A DNA stretch of 42,823 bases, from contig JBAYIO010000037.1 of the NCBI GenBank assembly GCA_041665605.1, forward strand, positions 1 to 42,823, given 5' to 3'. The DNA comes from CAIPAT01 sp041665605 (lineage in GTDB: Bacteria; Verrucomicrobiota; Lentisphaeria; Victivallales; Victivallaceae). A program made the position numbers and the translations under genes. A model generated the notes under the pieces. The model ran no database searches and had not been told where the DNA came from. It worked only from the letters and a program-made list of their open reading frames with translations. Below, piece after piece: positions 24,892 to 32,335 of this stretch (its first letter is position 1; each line of letters opens with the position of its first letter).

Positions 24892-26598
24892 CTATTTGCC
24901 TGAATCCAGTTGCGCCGCCTTTTCCAGCAACTGCCTGTACAGTTCCGGCGGATAGTTGAACTGCCGGTGCAGAAAATTAATTAATTCGACACAACTGTTC
25001 AGGCGCATCTCGTACCCCTGCACTCTGCCGTCAAGAAAAAATACATTGGTGAAAGTACCGCCATGATTTCCGGGGAAGTCGAAAAGTAAAGGAATATCTT
25101 TGCTGGAAGTCTCCATGTAGCCGCCGATATAAGCATACGGCTTGCCGGAGGGACAGTAGAATTTGGAACGGTCTTTCAGCAGGCCTTTCTGCACAAGTTC
25201 ATCCATCATTTTCGCGCCGCCGGTTTCCGGGAAATGGTCCTGATTGTTCATGGCATACATTTTCAGCACAAATCCAAGTTCCTTCAGCCGTGCGGCGCAG
25301 GCATCGCGGCGGTTTTTCTCGACAATATTATTGAACATCGGAAACAGCATACCCGCGTTTAATGCAGCGGGAAACAGCACGGTTTTAGCCGCCAGCAAGG
25401 CCGCCGGATCGGACGTGACATTGAATGTCGAGATAAAACCGTCCTCCGTAACCTGGCAGACGCCAAAAAATCCGACCGCAAAATTATGCTCAACGGACTC
25501 CGCGAATTCACGTTTAGACTGCGATTCACTGGACTGCTTAAACGCCGCGACCAGTATCCGCACCAGGCGGGCGCTGAGATACTCAAAGGAATTGCCTTTC
25601 AATGGAATATTGTCCGCCAGCGCCTTGAACGCTTCCGTATTCTTCAGCAAGTCGGCAAGCTTCAGCAGACGTTCAACCGTTTCAATGTTGGATGCCAGGA
25701 ACAGCCTGTTGTCCTCCTGAACAATAACCGGCTTCAACCATGGGAGATCCGGATGCGAAAACGGAATTTCAATTCGCAGTTTGCTCGACTCGCCTCCGAC
25801 CGGCGGCTGAACAAGATTCAGCCCTTTTCTTAGCGCCTTGAAAACCGTATCGTCTTTGACGCCGCAAACCATCGCGAAATCAAGCTGTTCCAGTTCTATA
25901 GTTTTTGTTCCGGATTTTACCGGATGTTTCTTCCGGCTGTCGGCGAGCAGCAGAATATCAAATTCGCCTTCAAAACAATCAAGAAAAGAATCCCAGGATA
26001 TTTCCTTGCTATCAAGAGACTTCTTAATCGAACTCAGTACATGCTGCGCCTTCTCCGACTTCGACTGTTCCGCGGCATCCTCCAGCCATTTCCAGAATAT
26101 TTTCGGCTGAAAGAACCATCCGGCGGCGTAAACCGTATCCGCTGGCATGATTTCGGTCAGGTAAAATGTCTGCGGGGATTCATTCAATACCGACCAGATC
26201 ATACCGGGACCGCTTTCCTCTCTTTTATGAAAGCACAAGCGTCCGCGGAACATTTTTTTGCCGGTTTGGACGGAACTCAAACCGATCCCGTCTATTGAAG
26301 GAACGCCGCTGCTGTCGGTCAGGATGGAAATAAATTCAAAAAGATCATCAGCGGCTTTTTTGTCATCCGGCTTGATGTCATCTTTATCGGCAACCATCCG
26401 CCTGAATAATTTGAAATGTTCGGCAATAAGCTTAAAGCTTGAATCAGGAGAAAAGTAGATGAACATAGTGCCGTTTTTATCCAGCTTGTCCGTAACCGCG
26501 TCAAATGAAGTATCCGGCAGCGCCGTATTTTTTGCTTCAAGACTCCAGCACGCCAGACACAGTACCGCAAAAACAATAAATCTCATGCCAAAATTCAT
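24892..26598 (-). CDS. Secreted protein with pseudopilin-like C-terminal head
   Basis: 568 aa starting at an ATG with AAGGTG 5 nt upstream. Cleavable signal peptide (about 1-22). Residues 25-425 form an alpha/beta domain I cannot assign with confidence; it recalls the DUF3352-like proteins of Planctomycetes in tone (MFIYFSPDSSFKLIAEHF, PADTVYAAGWF). Residues 429-568 match the globular head of PulG-like pseudopilins: CAARLKELGFVLKMYAMNNQ, then DHFPE, YCPSGKPYAYIGGY and the H-x9-DG type ending NHGGTFTNVFFLDGRV. The FTLIELLVV helix of real pseudopilins is absent, so the head is carried by another export signal. Has its own promoter and stands alone. Convergent with tilS. Confidence 0.75.
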   Translation of the reverse strand: MNFGMRFIVFAVLCLACWSLEAKNTALPDTSFDAVTDKLDKNGTMFIYFSPDSSFKLIAEHFKLFRRMVADKDDIKPDDKKAADDLFEFISILTDSSGVPSIDGIGLSSVQTGKKMFRGRLCFHKREESGPGMIWSVLNESPQTFYLTEIMPADTVYAAGWFFQPKIFWKWLEDAAEQSKSEKAQHVLSSIKKSLDSKEISWDSFLDCFEGEFDILLLADSRKKHPVKSGTKTIELEQLDFAMVCGVKDDTVFKALRKGLNLVQPPVGGESSKLRIEIPFSHPDLPWLKPVIVQEDNRLFLASNIETVERLLKLADLLKNTEAFKALADNIPLKGNSFEYLSARLVRILVAAFKQSSESQSKREFAESVEHNFAVGFFGVCQVTEDGFISTFNVTSDPAALLAAKTVLFPAALNAGMLFPMFNNIVEKNRRDACAARLKELGFVLKMYAMNNQDHFPETGGAKMMDELVQKGLLKDRSKFYCPSGKPYAYIGGYMETSSKDIPLLFDFPGNHGGTFTNVFFLDGRVQGYEMRLNSCVELINFLHRQFNYPPELYRQLLEKAAQLDSGK

Positions 26599-26642
26599 TT
26601 AATCACCTTGCAGAATATTGTTCCCCTTGAATCGACTGCTTC

Positions 26643-26671
26643 AAAATACAGCGTCTGAACTCAATTGTCAA
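26643..26671 (-). promoter_or_regulatory. Sigma70-like promoter of the 568-aa gene
   Basis: Minus strand -35 TTGACA (26666-26671), 17-bp spacer, -10 TATTTT (26643-26648), 44 bp upstream of the ATG at 26598. The -35 is a consensus match. Confidence 0.7.
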
Positions 26672-26723
26672 GATAATCGAATAAATTTATGCCAGAGACC
26701 CAAAAATATCCATTGGAAACCGG

Positions 26724-26760
26724 AATAAACAGCCATGTCCGGAGAATATGGCTGTTTATT
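26724..26760 (-). terminator. Strong stem-loop ending the rhamnogalacturonan operon
   Basis: A perfect 13-bp inverted repeat, AATAAACAGCCAT (26724-26736) and ATGGCTGTTTATT (26748-26760), with an 11-nt loop, 38 bp after the MFS stop. On the minus strand the second arm ends in TGTTTATT, giving a partial T-run. The best terminator in the window. Confidence 0.7.
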
Positions 26761-26798
26761 AACTGCTTCCATAAAAATCGTCCGCTTCACTATGAAAA

Positions 26799-28769
26799 TC
26801 AGGTGGGAAATTCCACTGCCTGCAGCGATGCATCATCTATTTTGGCGGCATAACCTTTTTCCATTTTCAGGATAAAATATATACAAAAAAGCAAGAGCAA
26901 GTTGGTGACGATGTTACTTAACGCAAAGATAACCACATACGAATCATTTCCCATCCGGACCGCAACATAGAGCTGCGCGATAACCAGTCCGATTGTCAAA
27001 AAGAACTTGGTGCCGAAAACCATCATCATCCCGTGATGCGGAATTCCGTTGACCGGCAGTTCGCCCGCTTTAGCCCGCAAAATATCCCGCCGTATGCCAC
27101 GCGCCATAATAAACCACAATACCGCAATCATCCCGGAAAGCGGAATCACCGCCATCCAGAACCACCGGACAGCAGACGACATACCATGCGTGATCAGCGG
27201 CAGAAGCATTATAAGCACCAGCGCAAGAGAACCGAACATCACGCCATCCATCAGCCGCAGTGAAATTTTCAACCATTTACTCTGATACCCGGTAGTCGCG
27301 ACGATGGCCACATTTTCGTATCCGCTGCTGTTCCAGGTAGCCGGCGGATGAAAATGCGCATCGCCGCCAAGCTGATTCCAACGGCGGTAGGCCCAGGCGA
27401 TCAGCACAAAATTAGTAAGACAGGCCAGCGACGACCAGACAAAATAGAACCGGTAGCAGTAGCCGTCACCGGCGGCAAGACCGGTGCTGCCGCTGATGGA
27501 AAAAATATAGTGGATCACATCGAAAAAACCACCGACCGCCATCCCTGCCACGATAGTGCAAAAAGAACGGATCATGCCTTGCGCCGCGCTAAACTGACCG
27601 TAACGGGAATTCGGAAACAGCCGCATCTGCAACGGCATCAGACAAGCCCCCGCCAGAGCGTTCATAAAGGCATACAGAAGCTGTGCCGCCAGCGAAAGCC
27701 AGAAAAAAACACGTCCTGGAATGTCGACAAAAAGCCAGACCCAGTTCATCATCGGCCCGGTCAGCGAAAAAATCACCACGTAAGTATAAACGCGCAATGG
27801 ATGCCAGCGGTCGACGAAAACCGCGGCAAAATAGGTGGCGACAAAAGCGGCAACCGCAATAATGGCATTATACTTGCCGATCTCGCTCAAGGTCATTTTC
27901 ATTTCCAGCAGAAAGAACACCTGAAATCCCCAGGCCACTCCGGCAAAAGCAAGAACTCCGCCGCTGATAAAAACCAACCTGTACAAACGTTCATGAAACG
28001 ACTCTTTAAAGAAATCTTTGGTTGCCTGCCACCGGCTGATTGTCTTCATTTGATGTTCATCGAGAGGTGGATATGAACCTTCCCTGACCATCGACAACAT
28101 GGCAACGAACCCGGCAACATACAGGATTGCCGATCCCGCAAAAATCTCATGTGAATGGGTATTAGCATATTCGAACAGAAAAAAGCTGAAAAATGCCCCG
28201 GTGGCAGTACCGACCATTTTGAATGCGCCAGCAAAACGCGCTAAATGGGTCGGCGGCACCACATCATTGAACAACGACCAGAATCCGGCATTCAGGAACT
28301 GGTTGAAAAACTGAAACAGCACCATAAAAACCGCAATCATCACAATCGCCAGCATTGACGGCGCCATCCCCCGCAGAATCGGAACCGCGACATGAAGCCA
28401 GGCGGCAATCTCCCTGCTCCATCCCAGCAGCAACAGACTGACTGCCAGAAACGGCATACTCGCCGCAATAAACGGAATACGCCGCCCCCAGCGAGTCCGG
28501 CAACGGTCACTTTTTACGCCGATATAAGGAGAAACGGTCATACTCATGAAATTCGGAATCGCGGTAATAATTATACCCATGATCCAGTTCTTGCAATCTA
28601 GATCCTTAAGCGTCAAAGGAATGATGCTCGGTACCACAGTTTCCATCAAAGTGTAGCAAAAGTCGCCCCACAGCAACCAGATGAACAACGACGCCAACCC
28701 GATTCTGGTATAGGTAAGCGTTCCGCAACGGTAAACCTTATGCTGCGGCATCGGCTCCGCCAGTGCCAT
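26799..28769 (-). CDS. MFS sugar transporter, SLC45/SUT-like
   Basis: 656 aa starting at an ATG with AGAGGT 6 nt upstream. A polytopic membrane protein with the 12-helix MFS plan plus extra hydrophobic segments near the C-terminus (about 510-640), longer than the usual 450-550 aa. The loop after helix 2 reads GVKSDRCRTRWGRRIPFI (84-101), the sucrose-transporter/SLC45 form of the MFS signature. The next helices carry FFNQFLNAGFWSLFNDVVPP. Relatives are proton-coupled disaccharide or oligosaccharide importers. It is 44 bp downstream of the PL11 lyase gene, so the likely cargo is unsaturated rhamnogalacturonan oligosaccharide (inference). Last gene before the terminator. Confidence 0.88.
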   Translation of the reverse strand: MALAEPMPQHKVYRCGTLTYTRIGLASLFIWLLWGDFCYTLMETVVPSIIPLTLKDLDCKNWIMGIIITAIPNFMSMTVSPYIGVKSDRCRTRWGRRIPFIAASMPFLAVSLLLLGWSREIAAWLHVAVPILRGMAPSMLAIVMIAVFMVLFQFFNQFLNAGFWSLFNDVVPPTHLARFAGAFKMVGTATGAFFSFFLFEYANTHSHEIFAGSAILYVAGFVAMLSMVREGSYPPLDEHQMKTISRWQATKDFFKESFHERLYRLVFISGGVLAFAGVAWGFQVFFLLEMKMTLSEIGKYNAIIAVAAFVATYFAAVFVDRWHPLRVYTYVVIFSLTGPMMNWVWLFVDIPGRVFFWLSLAAQLLYAFMNALAGACLMPLQMRLFPNSRYGQFSAAQGMIRSFCTIVAGMAVGGFFDVIHYIFSISGSTGLAAGDGYCYRFYFVWSSLACLTNFVLIAWAYRRWNQLGGDAHFHPPATWNSSGYENVAIVATTGYQSKWLKISLRLMDGVMFGSLALVLIMLLPLITHGMSSAVRWFWMAVIPLSGMIAVLWFIMARGIRRDILRAKAGELPVNGIPHHGMMMVFGTKFFLTIGLVIAQLYVAVRMGNDSYVVIFALSNIVTNLLLLFCIYFILKMEKGYAAKIDDASLQAVEFPT

Positions 28770-28813
28770 ATTATACCTCTTGATTATCTGAACGGTAAAC
28801 GGTTATTAAGATT

Positions 28814-31384
28814 TCAATGGACCGGAATCAATTGAATGAGGTCAAGATTCAGTGACGTATCGCCGACATTCTCCATCTCCAGCTCGACATTGCCTTTTTT
28901 AAAGTCAAAGATAATGCCGGCATTGCCGCGGTTAAGCGTGTAACTCCGCCAATCACCGGCATTTTCACCCAACCCGCCGGACGACGGCAGCTCAAAGGTT
29001 CCGATAATATTGCCGTTCACTGTAACTTTGCGCAACGCGTCTCCGGTTGCACAGTAACGTACAGCCAGGCAATATTTCCCGTCCTGCGGCACTTTCAGAC
29101 TCCAGGATATTTCGTGTCCAGCTTTATCCCAGTGCGAAAAACACTTATTGTGCATCCCGGTCTTGTCAGTCCGGATTTCAACCTTGCCGTTTTTCTGCCC
29201 GATAAAATCCTCAGCTTCGGCAATGATTCCTTCGATCTTCAGCGGCGGAACAGGTTTGTTGCCGGCCGGAACCTGACCGCGTAAAATAGTGCCGTCATCA
29301 AGCCGCAATTCGGCCTTGACCGGCGCACAGGTTGACGATTTTCTTTCCAACTTGACGTTGGTAACCGCCATGTTCCCGGGTTTCAGATCGACCATCCATT
29401 CAGATGGCGTTAAACTCACGCCATCGGGCGCGATAAGCTTGAGTTTACCCTTCAGCGGACGATTAACCGGCGAACTGGTCACCACCTGAAGCGATAATAT
29501 GCCGTTATTATCCTTGCAGGTCAGATTGAGATTCGGTGATACATCGGTCGGCAGATAGCTCAATGCCGGATCATAGATATACCCCATCGAATTAGCGGCA
29601 ATGGTCTGCCGGTAGCCGGGATCCTGCATCAGACACACACGCCGGTCCATCGCCGGAATAATGGTCGAATAGACCCGGAACTCGCCGGGGCGAGTCGTTA
29701 AAGCCTCCTCGCGCCAGTCTCCGAGAATATCCGCCTGCATCAGAAATGTACCGCCGTATCCGCCGCCGGAGGGGCCGCCGCTGAAGTCGGAAATCACCGG
29801 ATTGCAGATTTCACGCTGCAGATCGGCATCCCAGTAAATAAATGACTTCTTGTTAAACGGAACCTTATCGCCGGTGAGCAGCAGTTCGCCATCCGGAGAA
29901 AAATGGCGTCTGAGCCCGGGTGCTTTCTTATCGTCGTCTCCTGCTTCGGTGGCGCCAACCTCCCATCCGCGATAAAGCGGATCGATATCACCGGCATAAC
30001 CGAAGTGGAGATGACCGGTCGGCTGCTCGAATTCCCAAATCACCTTGCCAGTTTTGGCATCGACGCAGGTCACGCCGCCCCGCTTGCAGTGTGTCTCATA
30101 AATAGTAACGACTTCCAGTCCGGGATTGCGGTTGGTGATATTGGTCACATAAACATAATCCGGATGCCCGTGCCCGGTGCTCCATAACGGCTGGCCGTTG
30201 TCGTCAATAACCGCACCGCCGAGAATGATTTCGTCTCTGCCGTCACCGTCAAGATCGATGGTACGGGTTGTATGAGCACCCTGCCCGGTGTATTTCTTAG
30301 CATAATTCCGGCTGTCGTATTTCCACAGCGGTTCAAGTTTGCCCTGGTTAAGCTGCCATGCATCCGCCAGCATCAGACTGTAAGTGCCGCGCAGCGCAAT
30401 AATGCACGGGGTCTTGCCGTCCAGATAGGCAATTGCAAGCTGGTTGCGGGAATAATAATTGTAAGCCATATTCATAGCTTCAAAATTATTGCGCGACGGC
30501 CACGGGACGCGGGCTATTTCGTTGCCGGTCATCCCGTCAAGCACCATCAGATATTCTTCTCCAGTCATCACTTTGCCTTTATCCTTGCCGTCTTTTTCGC
30601 GCAAATCTCCGGCCTTTGGATCAAACGCCTTCAAAATTACCTCCGCCTTGCCGTCGCCGTTGACGTCATAAACGATGAAAGGACTGTACCATATGCCGCA
30701 TTCGATATTCCAGCCCAGATCTTTTGACCAGAGAACAGTACCGTCGCTTTTCACTGCTTCAAGCACAAAAGTTGAAGCCGAAGGTTTCCAGAATGCATAC
30801 CATGGATCGACATTGGCTCCGGTACTGCTATGACGGACGACAAAGTCATATTCGCCGTCACCATCAAGATCGCCGATGCCGATCTTGTCGACTTTAGCCT
30901 TCGGATTGCTTAGCTTGTAGTTGACATATGTGCAACTGCCGTCGTCCATAACCGGACGCACTGCCGCAAACCCGGCGGCACCCTTAAATCCGGCAGCGGG
31001 GCGGACCGCGTATTTCGCTCCTTTGACCGGGGAATCAACCGTGTAATCGGTGGTTTGAACGACCGGGGTAGAATTCAACCGGCTTTCTTTGCCGCCCGCC
31101 ACGCTGAAGATGTCAAAGCCGGCTTTCGGGTCATCGGAATCAAGCAAACGCCAGGAAAGATAAACCTTGCCGTTCTCAACCGGAACCGCGATCAGACCGC
31201 GGCCAAGTTTTTCAGCGACACGTTCAGCGGCAAAGCCCTTGACCGGCGGAGCCGGGAGTTTGACCTTCTGGACGACTGGAGTACCGGCAATATCGGAACT
31301 TATTCCATCCGGCGCCGCCGCTGCCAGTAATCCCGACAGCAGACTGACAGTTGCAAATGCATTGATTCGATAAAACGTTGTCAT
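28814..31384 (-). CDS. Rhamnogalacturonan lyase, polysaccharide lyase family 11
   Basis: 856 aa starting at an ATG with AAGGAATT upstream; signal peptide about 1-24. Residues about 45-640 match PL11 (YesW/YesX group): AERVAEKLGRGLIAVPVENG and VYLSWRLLDSDDPKAGFDI at the front, then propeller repeats with DGDGEYDFVVRH, YDVNGDGKAEVILKAFDPKA and IDLDGDGRDEIILGG, the Asp-rich loops that bind calcium in this family. The reaction is beta-elimination of the Rha-GalA backbone of rhamnogalacturonan I. A CBM35/6-like module occupies about 725-856 (AEAEDFIG, YCLAVRYCATGDALRKVTVN, LNLDLIQLIPVH). It lies between a pseudopilin gene (48 bp upstream) and the MFS transporter. Confidence 0.93.
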   Translation of the reverse strand: MTTFYRINAFATVSLLSGLLAAAAPDGISSDIAGTPVVQKVKLPAPPVKGFAAERVAEKLGRGLIAVPVENGKVYLSWRLLDSDDPKAGFDIFSVAGGKESRLNSTPVVQTTDYTVDSPVKGAKYAVRPAAGFKGAAGFAAVRPVMDDGSCTYVNYKLSNPKAKVDKIGIGDLDGDGEYDFVVRHSSTGANVDPWYAFWKPSASTFVLEAVKSDGTVLWSKDLGWNIECGIWYSPFIVYDVNGDGKAEVILKAFDPKAGDLREKDGKDKGKVMTGEEYLMVLDGMTGNEIARVPWPSRNNFEAMNMAYNYYSRNQLAIAYLDGKTPCIIALRGTYSLMLADAWQLNQGKLEPLWKYDSRNYAKKYTGQGAHTTRTIDLDGDGRDEIILGGAVIDDNGQPLWSTGHGHPDYVYVTNITNRNPGLEVVTIYETHCKRGGVTCVDAKTGKVIWEFEQPTGHLHFGYAGDIDPLYRGWEVGATEAGDDDKKAPGLRRHFSPDGELLLTGDKVPFNKKSFIYWDADLQREICNPVISDFSGGPSGGGYGGTFLMQADILGDWREEALTTRPGEFRVYSTIIPAMDRRVCLMQDPGYRQTIAANSMGYIYDPALSYLPTDVSPNLNLTCKDNNGILSLQVVTSSPVNRPLKGKLKLIAPDGVSLTPSEWMVDLKPGNMAVTNVKLERKSSTCAPVKAELRLDDGTILRGQVPAGNKPVPPLKIEGIIAEAEDFIGQKNGKVEIRTDKTGMHNKCFSHWDKAGHEISWSLKVPQDGKYCLAVRYCATGDALRKVTVNGNIIGTFELPSSGGLGENAGDWRSYTLNRGNAGIIFDFKKGNVELEMENVGDTSLNLDLIQLIPVH

Positions 31385-31432
31385 ATAATTCCTTAATTTA
31401 ATCCAGATTACGATATGATTGCATAGAACAGA

Positions 31433-32179
31433 TTACAAATCAACTGCAAGCTGATTCACTCCTACGCCGGCGGTCGCCGGCATTTTCTTAGTGGCGCCAG
31501 TGTGCCCGTCAAGCATGATATAATTAACCTGACCGAGATGGCGGTAACTAAGCCGGCATCTTGCTCCGGATGTATCGTTATTCGCGGTGAGATCGTTTAT
31601 GTTTGTCGCGGGATTGACATTGGCAGGATCACTGGGATTAAAACCGCATTCATTGACGCCATCAACCAGAAAAACCACTCGCGACAGATTGCGGATCGTA
31701 AGGATTTTCCGGCACATAACTTGTGTATTCGAATTCCAACTGATACCATAACTGATATTATAGCTGCGAGGTTTCAATAACGTATTCGGATACCATTTGC
31801 TCTGTAATTTCGCATCGTCATTAACCGACTGACAGGCGTTGAATCCGCGACAGTTGTTCCAACTTTTTGCCGCTCCATTGTTGAGTTTTCCGGTTTTGGT
31901 AATTGAACCGATCAGCCACGAACCATACTCATTCCAACTATACGGTCCATTGTAACCAGCATCGTATCCGGCCATATTTCCGTACATCAGTGAAAAATCA
32001 TTAAATGTTTCAAGATAGTTCTGTGCGCCAAAAAACCATTGTCTGAGATTGCTTGTACAGGAAATCTGTTTCGCCTTTTCCCGGGATCTTGCCAGCGCCG
32101 GCAGCAGCATTGCCGCGAGGATAGCGATGATGGCGATCACCACCAGGAGTTCAATGAGTGTAAAAATTTGTTTTTTCAT
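31433..32179 (-). CDS. Type II secretion-like pseudopilin (PulG family)
   Basis: 248 aa with the short leader MKKQI before FTLIELLVVIAIIAIL (F6, E10 as the +5 Glu). Position -1 is Ile instead of Gly. After the helix come LPALARSREKAKQISCTSNL and a head domain ending with YRHLGQVNYIMLDGHTG, the H-x9-DG motif. The start has an AAGGAG site 8-9 nt upstream. It lies 48 bp upstream of the PL11 lyase gene and is expected to be cotranscribed with it. In type II secretion, minor pseudopilins form the tip that contacts cargo, so pairing with a lyase hints at cargo-specific use (inference). Confidence 0.92.
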   Translation of the reverse strand: MKKQIFTLIELLVVIAIIAILAAMLLPALARSREKAKQISCTSNLRQWFFGAQNYLETFNDFSLMYGNMAGYDAGYNGPYSWNEYGSWLIGSITKTGKLNNGAAKSWNNCRGFNACQSVNDDAKLQSKWYPNTLLKPRSYNISYGISWNSNTQVMCRKILTIRNLSRVVFLVDGVNECGFNPSDPANVNPATNINDLTANNDTSGARCRLSYRHLGQVNYIMLDGHTGATKKMPATAGVGVNQLAVDL

Positions 32180-32275
32180 TTTTCTGTCTCCTTCTCTTAG
32201 TTTACTAATTTACAAACGAATTTCACGTTGACCGGTTTCAGCAACATCAGACCTGGCATACTTCTTCTTTTCACA
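32180..32275 (-). repeat. Conserved leader upstream of pseudopilin, copy 1
   Basis: The roughly 95 bp before this ATG resemble the 90 bp before the pseudopilin at 35160-35909. Shared blocks in the same order are GAAGAAG-ATG, ATGTT, CGGTCAACGTGAAA and GACAGAAAA or AACAGAAAA. In this copy the segment is non-coding because a stop lies in the pseudopilin frame. It may be a shared 5' leader, operator or duplication remnant. Confidence 0.6.
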
Positions 32276-32335
32276 GTACTTCCATGCTGATTATATTTTT
32301 GGAAACATCTTTCTCCTCTGCTTGCCGGTTAATAA

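Noticed and set aside
27348..28076. 242-codon plus-strand open frame
   Set aside because: Antisense to the MFS transporter; rich in His, Lys and Gln as expected from reversed hydrophobic codons.
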